A stretch of DNA of 64,000 nucleotides from CAYZWU01 sp964482235 (GCA_964482235.1 CAYZWU010000001.1:1-64000); one strand, 5' to 3'; shown: positions 53,639 to 63,338, counted from the stretch's first letter. Made by a program: numbers and translations. The notes: generated by a model not told the origin, from the letters alone.

Positions 53639-54205
53639 TCAGCCCTTCTGGAAATCGGGATGGTTGCACTCGGGAACAGGCTTCTCTTCCTTGCCCTGTG
53701 CCCTCAGCTTGAAGTTTTCGATTTCCGCGACGAACCGACCGGAGGAACGATAGCCGTCCAGGTAATCGGGCATGTATTTGCCCTGCAGGTCGAAGAACAT
53801 GTAGGACGGGCTCTGGGTCAGGCCGAACTCGTCGATCACGCCCTTGTCGTATGGGATCACCCGGATATGAATGATGTCCGCGAGTGCATTCTTCACGGAC
53901 TTCTTCTTCAGCACGCGGTCCATCTTGAGGCAGTACTCGCACTCCTTGTCGTAGAGCTCGACCATGACGACCTTCTTCTCCTCGATGCCCTGCTTGATCG
54001 ATTCGAGCATCTGGGTCGGGCGGCCGGCGGCTGTTCCAGTGTGCTCCTCGACCTTGCCGGCCGCTTCGGACACAACCGAACCGCCTTCAGGGGCTTTAGA
54101 CGAGCCGTCGGGATCGGAGGGGCCGCAGCACGAAAGCGTTATGACAAGGGATAGAACGACATTTACGGCGATCAGCCACATCTTGACAGATCTAGAGGAA
54201 CGCAT
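53639..54205 (-). CDS. Thioredoxin-like lipoprotein
   Basis: A 188-residue exported protein. Signal sequence with lipobox VITLSC followed by a second Cys; then a Ser/Gly-rich linker and a thioredoxin fold (about 65-170) with VVMVELYDKECEYCLKMDRV carrying the CxxC pair, and SPSYMFFDLQGKYMPDY with cis-Pro. It could reduce or shuttle disulfides in the envelope. Unlike the thioredoxin-like protein at 20659, both active-site residues are cysteine. ATG 54205 follows GGAG. Confidence 0.8.
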   Translation of the reverse strand: MRSSRSVKMWLIAVNVVLSLVITLSCCGPSDPDGSSKAPEGGSVVSEAAGKVEEHTGTAAGRPTQMLESIKQGIEEKKVVMVELYDKECEYCLKMDRVLKKKSVKNALADIIHIRVIPYDKGVIDEFGLTQSPSYMFFDLQGKYMPDYLDGYRSSGRFVAEIENFKLRAQGKEEKPVPECNHPDFQKG

Positions 54206-54585
54206 AATTCTCAACTCCAGCCTCATTGCGAAAAGGTTACCGGCTCATCCGGCGGAACCGTTTTCAGCCCGATGAGATATGAAAGGGATCAGTGGATCCG
54301 TTGAACAGTGATCTTATAGAAGATATGAAATAAAAGAATTCATATTAAGAGAAAAATCCGGGGATACCCCGTCGGGATCGGGGCAAAATTTGCTTTTGGG
54401 TGTGGAAAGAAGGATCCTCATTTCTTTAGAATAGGCGCTCTTGTTCTGACAAAACATACCGGGTTGTCGTTCGGGCCTCTCTTCTGTACAGGTTGGGTTT
54501 GGCGGAAACTGCGACTCGGGAGATTCGGATATAACCTCACGGACTGATATCGTGTCGATTTTTGAATTAAGGAGGAGAGATTCTT
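54206..54585. other. AT-rich divergent intergenic region
   Basis: No gene seen. Divergent promoters for the lipoprotein and citrate synthase are expected here. TATAAC at 54530-54535 is a possible -10 box for the latter, without a clear -35. Confidence 0.4.
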
Positions 54586-55890
54586 ATGTCTAAGATCAAA
54601 GAGAAATTCAAAGCCAAAGCAGACGCACTTGCCGGTGAGATGAGAACAGCGTTGAAGGCGCACGGAGACAAGATCGTCTCCGAGGTGACGCTGGCCCAGG
54701 CTTACGGCGGAGCCAGAGGCGTCAAGTGCATGACGTGGGAAGCCTCCCTTCTCGATCCCAACGAGGGGATCCGTTTCCGCGGCTTCACCATTCCCGAGTG
54801 CCAGGAGAAGCTCCCCAAGGCGCCCGGCGGCAACGAGCCCCTGCCGGAAGGCATCTTCTATCTGCTTCTGACCGGCGACATCCCGACCGATGACGAGGTC
54901 AAGGAAGTCACCGAGGAGTGGCAGAAGAGAAGCGCGCTTCCCGACTACACGGTGAAGATGCTCGACAGCCTTCCCACGGACATGCATCCCATGACCCAGT
55001 TCTCCCTCGGTATCCTCTCGATGCAGAAGGATTCGCTTTTTGCCAAGAGCTATCGCGAGGGGATGAAGAAGACCGAGTACTGGGATCCCATGTACGAGGA
55101 CGTGATGAACCTTCTGGGCCGTCTCCCCGCGCTGGCCGCCAAGGTCTACAACCGCGGCTACAAGAACGACCAGAAGATCGATGCCGACCTCAAGCTCGAC
55201 TGGGCCGGCAATTTCGCCCACATGATGGGCTACGAGGACGAGCAGTTCAAGGAACTGATGCGCCTCTACCTCACGATCCACTGCGATCATGAAGGCGGCA
55301 ACGTCTCGGCGCACACGACCCGCCTCGTGGGTTCCACCCTGTCCGATGCCTACTACGCCCTGTCGGCGGGTATCAACGGTCTTGCCGGCCCTCTTCACGG
55401 CCTGGCAAACCAGGAGGTGCTCCGCTGGATCATGGAAGTCAAGGAGAAGCTCGGCGGCGTTCCCAGCCAGGAACAGCTGAAGAAGTTCCTCTGGGATACC
55501 CTGAAATCCGGCCAGGTCATCCCCGGCTACGGCCATGCCGTGCTCCGGAAGACCGACCCCCGCTACTCGGCCCAGAGGGAGTTCGCCCTGAAGCACTGCC
55601 CCGACGACGAGATCTTCAAGGTGGTGAGCGGCATCTACGAGGTGGCGCCCGACATCCTCAGGGAGCACGGCAAGGCGAAGAACCCGTGGCCCAACGTGGA
55701 TGCCCACTCCGGCTGCCTCCTCGTCCACTACGGCATGACCGAGTACGACTTCTACACCGTACTCTTCGGTGTCTCCCGTGCCATGGGCGTCCTCAACGCC
55801 CTGATCTGGGAGCGCGCTCTCGGTCTGTCGATCGAGCGTCCCAAGTCGTTCACCTTCGGCTGGGCCAAGGAGAACGTGATCAACAAGTAG
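54586..55890 (+). CDS. gltA: Citrate synthase, eukaryotic-like type I
   Basis: A 434-residue citrate synthase: HCDHEGGNVSAHT, PGYGHAVLRKTDPRY and VDAHSGCLL carry the catalytic His, His and Asp. It condenses acetyl-CoA and oxaloacetate for the TCA cycle. It is longer and more like the mitochondrial-type subfamily (MHPMTQFSLGILSMQKDS) than E. coli GltA. AAGGAGGAG precedes ATG 54586 and a terminator follows at 55911, so the gene is probably monocistronic. Confidence 0.95.
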   Translation: MSKIKEKFKAKADALAGEMRTALKAHGDKIVSEVTLAQAYGGARGVKCMTWEASLLDPNEGIRFRGFTIPECQEKLPKAPGGNEPLPEGIFYLLLTGDIPTDDEVKEVTEEWQKRSALPDYTVKMLDSLPTDMHPMTQFSLGILSMQKDSLFAKSYREGMKKTEYWDPMYEDVMNLLGRLPALAAKVYNRGYKNDQKIDADLKLDWAGNFAHMMGYEDEQFKELMRLYLTIHCDHEGGNVSAHTTRLVGSTLSDAYYALSAGINGLAGPLHGLANQEVLRWIMEVKEKLGGVPSQEQLKKFLWDTLKSGQVIPGYGHAVLRKTDPRYSAQREFALKHCPDDEIFKVVSGIYEVAPDILREHGKAKNPWPNVDAHSGCLLVHYGMTEYDFYTVLFGVSRAMGVLNALIWERALGLSIERPKSFTFGWAKENVINK

Positions 55891-55910
55891 TCCCTTCGAT
55901 ACGACATAAA

Positions 55911-55937
55911 GAAGGCGCCTTCGGGCGCCTTTTTTTT
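55911..55937 (+). terminator. Rho-independent terminator
   Basis: GAAGGCGCC-TTCG-GGCGCCTT stem with a stable TTCG tetraloop followed by a run of T. Ends the citrate synthase transcript. Confidence 0.92.
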
Positions 55938-56234
55938 GTCAGCAGATTCCGGGGCAGGTGAAGACGTGACCGTTGCCATCCTCCCCCCCCTGATATTGCA
56001 TTCAAGAGGTCGTTGAGTTTAATACGATAAGGAGATAGGCGGGCGCGCCCGCCAGCTTCCAGAGCGGTTTTGTGTGCCGATCCGAGAGTCGATTCTAGTA
56101 TAATTCGACGGTGCGGAAATTGACGGCGGGTCGCAATACGATGGCGGTCTGTATTGCCGTTCCGATCCAGGTGGATCCAGCGGTATTCGTATGAATCAGC
56201 TAAGAAAAGCGCCGGATTTGGGCAGGAGGAACTG
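55938..56234. other. Leader region of the prkA operon
   Basis: No gene. It has an eight-C tract (55983-55990) and TATAAT near 56099 without a clear -35. The frame of the next gene is open from 56154, but that extension has no ribosome binding site. Confidence 0.4.
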
Positions 56235-58283
56235 ATGGCGGAAAGCCAGAACGACTACGTTTCGCTCATCGACCAGACTTTCAATGCCAAGACCTTCAGG
56301 GAGCTTCACTGGGACGGAACGTTCCAGGAATATCTGGACATTGTCATGAAGAATCCGCGAGTCGTCCGGAACTCCTTCCAGCGGCTCTATGACATGATCC
56401 TGTATCACGGACTGCGCGAGGTGGGGGATCCCAAGGACAGCCTTGTGCGATACAACTTCTTCGACGATCTCCATGGCGTCGGCAAGGACGCGATCTACGG
56501 GTTGACAAGAGCCTTGATGAAGCTCGTTTCCAACCTGAAGTCCGCCGCCTACGGCTACGGCGTGGAGAAGCGCGTTCTCCTGCTTCACGGCCCGGTGGGG
56601 AGCTCGAAGTCGACGATCGTCCGCCTGATGAAGCGGGGGATCGAGGAGTATTCGAGGACCGAAGGCGGGGCGATGTACTCCTACTCCTGGAGGATGGAGG
56701 ACGACGGGGAGTCGATCCCCTGTCCCATGCATGAGGAGCCGTTGATGCTGATCCCCCTGGAGTCCCGCAAGAAGATCTTCGAGGAGATCAACGAGCGCCA
56801 CGACATGGAGTACAAGCTCGGCCTCTCGGGCAACCTCTGCCCCTTCTGCCGTTACAACTACAATCTCCTCCTGAACCGCTACGACGGCGTGTGGAGCAGG
56901 ATTCTCGATCACATCACCGTCAGGCGCCTTCTTCTCTCGGAAAAGGACAGGATCGGAATCGGCACCTTCCAGCCGAAGGACGAGAAGAACCAGGATTCCA
57001 CCGAGCTGACGGGCGACATCAACTATCGCAAGATCGCCCTCTACGGATCCGACTCCGATCCGCGCGCCTTCAACTTCGACGGCGAGTTCAACATCGCGAA
57101 CCGCGGTCTGGTGGAGTTCATCGAGGTGCTCAAGCTCGACGTGGCCTTCCTGTACGACTTGCTGGGCGCTTCGCAGGAGCACTCGATCAAGCCGAAGAAG
57201 TTTCCCCAGACCGACATCGACGAGGTGATCATCGGCCATACCAACGAGCCGGAGTACCGGAAGCTGCAGAACAACGAGCTGATGGAGGCCTTCCGCGACA
57301 GGACGATCAAGATCGACATCCCGTACAACACCTGCCTCGAGGACGAGATCATGATCTACAGGAAGGACTTCAACAACACCGTCATCTCGGGCAAGCACAT
57401 CGCGCCGCACACCATCGAGGTGGCGGCCATGTGGGCCATCCTCACCAGGCTGGAAGATCCCAAGAACGCGAACCTCACGTTGATGCAGAAGCTCAAGCTC
57501 TACAACGGTAAGACCCTTCCCGGCTTCACAAAGGACAACATCAAGGAGCTCAGGGCCGAGGCCAAGCGCGAGGGGATGGAGGGGGTCTCGCCCCGCTACA
57601 TCCAGGACAAGATCTCCAACGCCCTGGTGATGGAGACGGCGGAGCCCTGCGTCAACCCGTTCATGGTGCTGAACGAGCTCGAGGAAGGGATGACCCACCA
57701 CTCGCTCATCACCTCGGAGGATACGAAGAAGCTCTTCCGGGATCACCTCTCCCTGGTGAAGGAGGAGTACGAGGATATCGTGAAGAACGAGGTGCAGCGC
57801 GCGATCTCGGCCGACGAGCAGGCCATATCGCGTCTCTGCGGCAACTACCTCGACAACGTCAAGGCCTCCATCCAGAAGGAGAGGATCAAGAACAAGTACA
57901 CGGGCAAGGACGAGGATCCCGACGAACGCCTCATGCGCTCCATCGAGGAGAAGATCGGCATCCCGGATTCGCGGAAGGACGATTTCCGCCGCGAGATCAT
58001 GAACTACATCGGCGCCCTGGCCGTGGAAGGAAAGACATTCACCTACCAATCCAACGAACGCCTTCAGAAAGCCCTGGAGCTCAAGCTGTTCGAGGATCAG
58101 AAGGATACCATCAAGCTGACCAGCCTCGTTTCCACCGTGGTGGACAAGGATACCCAGGAGAAGATCGACGTCGTCAAGTCGCGTCTGATCAAGAACCACG
58201 GATACTGCGATGTGTGCGCCACCGATGTGCTGAATTTCGTGGCCAGCATCTTTGCGCGAGGTGATGCCAAGGAAGAGGAGTAA
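56235..58283 (+). CDS. prkA: PrkA-family AAA+ serine protein kinase
   Basis: A 682-residue PrkA. P-loop LLHGPVGSSKSTIVRL (about residue 116) with the SKS variant is typical; ALYGSDSDPRAFNFDGEFNIA and HTNEPEYRKLQNNELMEAFR are AAA segments, and a C-terminal PrkA kinase domain follows (about 400-680). PrkA proteins are linked to stress or starvation responses together with YeaH and SpoVR. ATG 56235 follows GGAGGA. Substrate unknown. Confidence 0.93.
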   Translation: MAESQNDYVSLIDQTFNAKTFRELHWDGTFQEYLDIVMKNPRVVRNSFQRLYDMILYHGLREVGDPKDSLVRYNFFDDLHGVGKDAIYGLTRALMKLVSNLKSAAYGYGVEKRVLLLHGPVGSSKSTIVRLMKRGIEEYSRTEGGAMYSYSWRMEDDGESIPCPMHEEPLMLIPLESRKKIFEEINERHDMEYKLGLSGNLCPFCRYNYNLLLNRYDGVWSRILDHITVRRLLLSEKDRIGIGTFQPKDEKNQDSTELTGDINYRKIALYGSDSDPRAFNFDGEFNIANRGLVEFIEVLKLDVAFLYDLLGASQEHSIKPKKFPQTDIDEVIIGHTNEPEYRKLQNNELMEAFRDRTIKIDIPYNTCLEDEIMIYRKDFNNTVISGKHIAPHTIEVAAMWAILTRLEDPKNANLTLMQKLKLYNGKTLPGFTKDNIKELRAEAKREGMEGVSPRYIQDKISNALVMETAEPCVNPFMVLNELEEGMTHHSLITSEDTKKLFRDHLSLVKEEYEDIVKNEVQRAISADEQAISRLCGNYLDNVKASIQKERIKNKYTGKDEDPDERLMRSIEEKIGIPDSRKDDFRREIMNYIGALAVEGKTFTYQSNERLQKALELKLFEDQKDTIKLTSLVSTVVDKDTQEKIDVVKSRLIKNHGYCDVCATDVLNFVASIFARGDAKEEE

Positions 58284-58331
58284 TCGGTCTGTCTGGGATC
58301 TTTCCCGGTCTTTCAGGGGAGGCGATACTGC

Positions 58332-59429
58332 ATGGTTCGCAAGATCGACAAGGACAAGGCCCGCTTCGACAGGATCGTCAGGGGGCGGATCAAGAAGGAT
58401 CTGAAGAAGTACATCACCGGCCGGGAGATGATCGGCAGGAAGGGGCGGAACATCGTCAGCATCCCGATCCCCCAGATCGATCTGCCCCACTTCCATTACG
58501 GCGACAACAAGAAGGAGGGAGTCGGCCAGGGGGAGGGCGATTCGGGAACTCCCGTCGACTCCGGCGACGGGCAGGGGGCTGCCGGGGATCAGCCCGGCCA
58601 GCATGCTCTCGAGGTGGAGATCACCCTCGAGGAGATGGCCAAGATCCTGGGCGAGGAGCTGGAGCTTCCCAACATCAAGCCTCGCGGCAAGAGCCGGATC
58701 ATGGCCGCCTCCGGTCGCTATTCCGGGATCCGGAACATCGGCCCCGAATCGCTGCGCCACTTCAAGCGGACCTACAGGGAAGCGCTGAAGCGCCAGATCG
58801 CCATGGGGGATTACGATGAGGACAACCCCGTGATCATCCCGATCCGCGAGGACAGGCGGTACCGGTCCTGGACCGAGCGCCAGAATCCGGACAACAACGC
58901 GGTCATCATCTACATGATGGACGTCTCCGGATCGATGGGCAAGGAACAGAAGGACATCGTGCGCCTCGAGGCGTTCTGGATCGACACGTGGCTCCGCTCC
59001 CAGTACAAGAACCTGGAGAGGCGCTTCATCGTCCACGATGCCGCGGCCAAGGAGGTCGACGAGCACACCTTCTTCCATCTCAGGGAGTCGGGAGGCACGA
59101 AGATCTCGTCGGCCCTGCTCCTCTGCGCCCATCTGATCGAGGAGAAGTTCCCGCCTTCCGAGTGGAACATCTACCCTTTCCACTTCTCCGATGGAGACAA
59201 CTGGAGCGGCCGGGACACGGAGAAGTGCATCGACATTCTGAAGGATCAGATCCTGCTCACATCCAACGTCTTCTGTTACGGACAGGTCAAGTCCGCTTAC
59301 GGATCCGGCCAGTTCAAGAGGGATCTCGACAAGGTTTTTCCCGACGACGAGCGAGTGATCACGTCCGACATTCCAGATCGCGACGGCATCATGGCCTCGA
59401 TCAAGGATTTTCTCGGTAAGGGCAAATGA
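58332..59429 (+). CDS. yeaH: YeaH/DUF444 VWA-like protein
   Basis: A 365-residue DUF444 protein: N-terminal RFDRIVRGRIKKDLKKYI, then DNKKEGVGQGEGD linker and a VWA-like C-terminal half with MDVSGSMGKEQ (MIDAS DxSxS), RFIVHDAAAKEVDEHTFF and GGTKISSALLL. It is the usual middle member of the prkA-yeaH-spoVR operon and overlaps spoVR in ATGA. Proposed to cooperate with PrkA; exact role not established. Confidence 0.92.
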   Translation: MVRKIDKDKARFDRIVRGRIKKDLKKYITGREMIGRKGRNIVSIPIPQIDLPHFHYGDNKKEGVGQGEGDSGTPVDSGDGQGAAGDQPGQHALEVEITLEEMAKILGEELELPNIKPRGKSRIMAASGRYSGIRNIGPESLRHFKRTYREALKRQIAMGDYDEDNPVIIPIREDRRYRSWTERQNPDNNAVIIYMMDVSGSMGKEQKDIVRLEAFWIDTWLRSQYKNLERRFIVHDAAAKEVDEHTFFHLRESGGTKISSALLLCAHLIEEKFPPSEWNIYPFHFSDGDNWSGRDTEKCIDILKDQILLTSNVFCYGQVKSAYGSGQFKRDLDKVFPDDERVITSDIPDRDGIMASIKDFLGKGK

Positions 59430-60949
59430 GCATCGAAGCTGAAATAAGACGGATCCAGGTCGAGGTGGAGGGGTATGCCCAGGAATACGGCCTCGATTTC
59501 TACAGGACGATTTTCGAGGTGCTCGAATTCGACGAGCTGAACGAGGTGGCGGCCTACGGAGGGTTTCCGACGCGGTATCCCCACTGGCGCTTCGGCATGG
59601 AGTACGACCAGCTCTCCAAGGGCTACGCCTACGGCCTCCAGAAGATCTACGAGATGGTGATCAACAACGATCCCTGCTACGCCTACCTGCTGAAGTGCAA
59701 CCACCTGGTGGATCAGAAGATCGTCATCGCCCACGTCTACGGTCACTGCGACTTCTTCAAGAACAACTACTGGTTCTCCAAGACCGACCGGAAGATGATG
59801 GACAAGATGGCCAACCACGGCACGAAGATCCGGAAGAGCATGGACCGCTTCGGCCGGGAGAACGTGGAGGACTTTGTCGACTGCTGCCTTTCGCTGGACA
59901 ACCTGATCGATCCCCACTTTCCCTTCGTCAGCAGGAGCGGTTCAAGGAGGGGCGGGTACGACGCCGCGTCAAGCGAGGAGGTGAGAAAGCTCAAGGCGAA
60001 GCGGTACATGGAAAAGTTCATCAATCCCGAGGAGTACATCCTGGAGCAGAAGAGGCGGCTGCACCAGGAGAGGATCAAGAAGATGCGCTTTCCTGCCGAG
60101 CCGCAGAGGGACGTTCTTCTCTTCCTTCTCGAGAATGCGCCGCTGTCCCGATGGCAGCAGGAGGTGCTGTCCATCATCCGCGAGGAAGCCTACTATTTCG
60201 CGCCGCAGATGCAGACGAAGATCATGAACGAGGGATGGGCCAGCTACTGGCACTCGACGATCATGACCGAGAAGGTCCTGCGCGATTCCGAGGTGGTGGA
60301 TTATGCGGACCATCACTCCGGGACGCTGGGAACGAGACCGGGACGTATGAATCCCTACAAGGTCGGCATCGAGCTTTTCCGCGACATCGAGGACCGGTGG
60401 AACAAGGGGCGCTTCGGCAAGGAGTGGGAGGAGTGCGACGACTTCCTCAAGAAGGAGAACTGGGATCTCAATCTCGGGGAAGGACGGGAGAAGATCTTCG
60501 AGGTTCGCAAGATACACAACGACGTCACCTTCATCGACACATTCGTGACGCCGGAGTTCATCGAGGCGCAGAAGCTCTTCGTCTACCGGTTCAATCCGAG
60601 GACGGGGCGCCACGAGATCGCGGACAGGGACACGCAGCGGATCAAGGAGGGGCTGCTCTTCTCGCTGACCAACTTCGGCCGGCCGTACATCTACGTGGTG
60701 GACGGCAATTTCCGCAATCGCGGAGAGCTCTTGCTGGAGCACAAGTGGCTGGGGCTCGAGCTCCAGCTGAATCATGCGGGCGATACGATCGCGAATCTCT
60801 TCAAGGTCTGGAGACGCCCCGTTCATCTGGTCTCCAGCTTCGGCGGGAAGGCCGTGATTCTCTCCTTTGATGGAAAAGAGCTTAAGACGACGGAACTGGG
60901 TGCCGAAAAAGAAGAAGATCAGGAGGTGGTTGCCAGGGCTGAAGATTAG
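59426..60949 (+). CDS. spoVR: SpoVR-family protein
   Basis: A 507-residue SpoVR: YPHWRFGMEYDQLSKGYAYG, HVYGHCDFFKNNYWF, EGWASYWHS and VTPEFIEAQKLFVYRFN are the family signatures, with histidines suggesting a metal site. The family, named from B. subtilis spore cortex formation, is widespread in non-sporulators within this operon. Third gene, coupled to yeaH. It ends 8 bases before the rhomboid gene. Confidence 0.94.
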   Translation: MSIEAEIRRIQVEVEGYAQEYGLDFYRTIFEVLEFDELNEVAAYGGFPTRYPHWRFGMEYDQLSKGYAYGLQKIYEMVINNDPCYAYLLKCNHLVDQKIVIAHVYGHCDFFKNNYWFSKTDRKMMDKMANHGTKIRKSMDRFGRENVEDFVDCCLSLDNLIDPHFPFVSRSGSRRGGYDAASSEEVRKLKAKRYMEKFINPEEYILEQKRRLHQERIKKMRFPAEPQRDVLLFLLENAPLSRWQQEVLSIIREEAYYFAPQMQTKIMNEGWASYWHSTIMTEKVLRDSEVVDYADHHSGTLGTRPGRMNPYKVGIELFRDIEDRWNKGRFGKEWEECDDFLKKENWDLNLGEGREKIFEVRKIHNDVTFIDTFVTPEFIEAQKLFVYRFNPRTGRHEIADRDTQRIKEGLLFSLTNFGRPYIYVVDGNFRNRGELLLEHKWLGLELQLNHAGDTIANLFKVWRRPVHLVSSFGGKAVILSFDGKELKTTELGAEKEEDQEVVARAED

Positions 60950-60957
60950 GAAAATGT

Positions 60958-61740
60958 ATGTTTCCACTTCGCGATACCGTGCCGAATAGACGATTTCCCA
61001 TCGTGACATTCGGTCTGATCTTCATCAATCTCATCGCTTTCCTCACATTCAAGATATTTGCTCCAGCTGAACCGAACATCATGATCCAGGAACTGGCCCT
61101 GGTGCCGGACCGTGTCAGCTGGTGCCTACAGCACACGGAGTTCCTGTCCAAGAACACGACCGGTTATCTGCAAATGCTCGTCCGGCCGTTTTTTACTTCC
61201 ATGTTTATCCATGCGGACTGGTCCCATCTCCTGGGAAACCTGTGGTTCCTCTTCATCTTCGGAACAACGGTGGAGGGCCGTCTGGGACAGAGCCAGTACC
61301 TGGCGTTCTACCTGACCTGCGGAGTGGCGGCAGGGATCTTTCATGTGGCCATCAGCCTCGGGATGGGACAGGAAGTGAAGGATGTTTTCGGCAAGATCAT
61401 CCTGATCGGCAATCCGCAGAGCCGGATCCCGACGATCGGCGCCTCCGGCGCAATTGCAGGAATACTAGGGGCTTACTTCCTCCTCTTTCCTTTCAGCAAG
61501 ATCTTGACCTTCTTTCCTCCCTTTTTCGTCTTCAACGTGATGGCCCTTGTCTTTCTCGGCTTCTGGTTCGGCTTTCAATTCTTCAATGCCGAGGCATCCA
61601 TGGACAGCTCTCTCACGGCCACGGGTGTTGCCTGGTGGGCACACGTGGGGGGCTTTCTCGCCGGTCTCGCGCTTGTATTCCTTTTCAGGGTGTCCGCCGT
61701 CCCTTCCCGGCAGCCTGCCAAAATCCCTAGCCAGGCCTGA
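60958..61740 (+). CDS. Rhomboid-family intramembrane serine protease
   Basis: A 260-residue polytopic membrane protein. It carries LRDTVPNRRFPIVTFGLIFI at the start, HADWSHLLGNLWFLFIFGTTVEGRLG (loop-1 region with conserved Asn-His-Leu-like motifs), GASGAIAGILGAY with the catalytic Ser, and WAHVGGFLAG with the catalytic His. It cleaves single-pass membrane proteins within the bilayer. It is 8 bases after spoVR, so it is probably in the same transcript as prkA-yeaH-spoVR. Confidence 0.92.
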   Translation: MFPLRDTVPNRRFPIVTFGLIFINLIAFLTFKIFAPAEPNIMIQELALVPDRVSWCLQHTEFLSKNTTGYLQMLVRPFFTSMFIHADWSHLLGNLWFLFIFGTTVEGRLGQSQYLAFYLTCGVAAGIFHVAISLGMGQEVKDVFGKIILIGNPQSRIPTIGASGAIAGILGAYFLLFPFSKILTFFPPFFVFNVMALVFLGFWFGFQFFNAEASMDSSLTATGVAWWAHVGGFLAGLALVFLFRVSAVPSRQPAKIPSQA

Positions 61741-61741
61741 T

Positions 61742-61772
61742 AAAAAAAAGGGCCGTTTTTCAACGGCCCTTC
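61742..61772 (-). terminator. Rho-independent terminator of the histone-like gene
   Basis: Read on the reverse strand, AAGGGCCGTTG-AAAA-ACGGCCCTT is followed by a run of T, directly after the stop of the Lys-rich gene. The stem can also end the convergent rhomboid transcript, though the T run then is short. Confidence 0.85.
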
Positions 61773-61821
61773 ATGATGCTTTGTTCGCCCTGTCCAGCTA
61801 GGGGGGCGACAGATGCTGCGG

Positions 61822-62187
61822 CTACTTCTTCTTTTTCTTGGTGGCCTTTTTCTTTGTTGCCTTCTTCTTTGTTGCTTTCTTCTTGGTGGCCTTCTTCTTC
61901 GTAGCCTTCTTCTTTGTTGCTTTCTTCTTCGTTGCTTTCTTCTTTGTTGCCTTCTTCTTTGTTGCTTTCTTCTTTGTTGCCTTCTTCTTTGTTGCCTTCT
62001 TCTTTGTTGCCTTCTTCTTTGTTGCCTTCTTCTTCGTAGCCTTCTTCTTTGTTGCTTTCTTCTTCGTTACCTTCTTCTTCGTTGCTTTCTTCTTCGTGGC
62101 TTTCTTCTTTGTTGCCTTCTTCTTCGTGGTCTTCTTTTTAGCTACCTTCTTCGCAGCTTTCTTCTTGGTTTTCTTCTTCGCTGCCAT
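61822..62187 (-). CDS. Lys/Ala/Thr-rich histone-H1-like protein with pentapeptide repeats
   Basis: A 121-residue protein that is nearly all Lys, Ala and Thr. It opens MAAKKKTKKKAAKKVAKKK, then about twenty tandem copies of ATKKK (with one VTKKK). At DNA level this is a 15-base tandem repeat. Such proteins resemble AlgP and chlamydial histone-like proteins and bind nucleic acid by charge, so it may compact the chromosome or alter transcription. An AAGGAGACAATCT Shine-Dalgarno supports the start. Repeat number may vary by slippage between cells. Confidence 0.8.
   Translation of the reverse strand: MAAKKKTKKKAAKKVAKKKTTKKKATKKKATKKKATKKKVTKKKATKKKATKKKATKKKATKKKATKKKATKKKATKKKATKKKATKKKATKKKATKKKATKKKATKKKATKKKATKKKKK
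61822..62187. repeat. 15-base tandem repeat array inside the histone-like gene
   Basis: The unit reads cttcttctttgttgc on the forward strand with minor synonymous changes (for example ttcg for ttg), giving the ATKKK pentads. It is a protein-coding minisatellite and prone to copy change. Confidence 0.85.
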
Positions 62188-62754
62188 AGATTGTCTCCTT
62201 AAAAACGAATTATCTTTTAAGAGAAGACCTTCTCCTCTCGGGAGCTGCTTCTTTTCCCGTCAGCGGTTCGGCGACTAGGGCTCTCCGTTTTCGGTGCAAG
62301 AGTATGGAAGTGTCGAAGTGTTCAAGATGCCGGAAGGCCATGAGTAGAGATTCCGACAAAAAAGAGAAACAACGCTTAGTCACCAACCAACCTTATAATC
62401 GGTGATACTATATAAAAACTTAGAAAAAAACTCTAAATTTTCTTTCTTCAAAAGGTTCAGGCGATGTCTTTTCAAGATAAGACGGTTCGGGCTTCCTAAG
62501 TAAGAATTGACCGCGTCATTCGAAAGTTGAAGGTCCGGCCCGGAAGTCCCTGTTTTAAAGGGCTGCGGGGAGTTGCAGTTCGACGGGCAGCGTTGCTGTT
62601 TCTCATGCCGTTGTTGAAGATGCGCTTCGATGTCGCGCGATTTTTTTTACTTCTTTTTTCCGAAACAGGACAAAGAGTATCGTGAAGTGAAGACGTTGAA
62701 CGTTGCGATCAAGAGTGAAGAAACAGCGAGGCAAAGAGAAGAGGATCATTGTCG
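62188..62754. other. Long AT-rich intergenic region
   Basis: About 560 bases between the reverse histone-like gene and tadA. TATAAT (62394-62399) may belong to a promoter, but no good -35 exists. No RNA gene recognised. Confidence 0.4.
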
Positions 62755-63264
62755 ATGATGAATGAAAGGGATGACGAGAAGTGGATGCGCCTCGCGATCA
62801 ACGAAGCTCTCGCCGCGAGCAGTAACGACGAAGTGCCGGTCGGTGCCGTCTTCGTTCATCAAGGCAAGGTCATCGCGCGGTCGCACAATCAGTGCGAGCT
62901 CCTGACCGATCCCACGGCACATGCCGAGATGGTCGGCATCACCGAGGCATGCGCCGCCCTCGAGGTGCAGAGGCTCGTGGGAGTCGAGCTCTTCGTCACG
63001 AAGGAGCCCTGCGTCATGTGCGCCGGGGCGCTGGTGGCGGCAAGGATCGATCGCGTGGTGTTCGGTGCCCGTGACGAGAAGGCCGGAGCTTGCGGCTCCG
63101 TCCTCCAGTTGATCTCGAACAGCAAGCTGAACCATCGCGTGCTGATCACCAGCGGCGTGCTGGAGGAGGAGTGCAGGGCGCTTCTCCAGGAATTCTTCCA
63201 GGGCAAGCGGGATGCGGCCGGCTCTCCGAGGGTCAGGGGAAGGAAAAAGGAAGGCCTGGATTAG
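62755..63264 (+). CDS. tadA: tRNA adenosine deaminase TadA
   Basis: A 169-residue zinc deaminase with TAHAEMVGI (His ligand and catalytic Glu) and PCVMCAGALV (two Cys ligands). It makes inosine at tRNA-Arg position 34 and is followed by tRNA-Ser genes and SRP RNA, a common arrangement. The frame extends to a TTG at 62749; ATG 62755 has the best distance from GAGGA. The Lys/Arg-rich tail fits tRNA binding. Confidence 0.93.
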   Translation: MMNERDDEKWMRLAINEALAASSNDEVPVGAVFVHQGKVIARSHNQCELLTDPTAHAEMVGITEACAALEVQRLVGVELFVTKEPCVMCAGALVAARIDRVVFGARDEKAGACGSVLQLISNSKLNHRVLITSGVLEEECRALLQEFFQGKRDAAGSPRVRGRKKEGLD

Positions 63265-63338
63265 GCTCGACCGGACCGCCGGAGGCGTCCGCCCTACCGC
63301 CTCATCGATTTTCTCCTGAAAGAAAAGTGGAAAAAGAG

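Noticed and set aside
56196..59183. 995-codon reverse frame over prkA and yeaH
   Set aside because: No domain or start site; the forward genes have clear motifs and Shine-Dalgarno sites.
61813..62202. Leu/Cys-rich forward frame and CRISPR-like array
   Set aside because: The repeats are 15 bases without spacers and encode ATKKK on the reverse strand with a good Shine-Dalgarno; the forward frame is a shadow.
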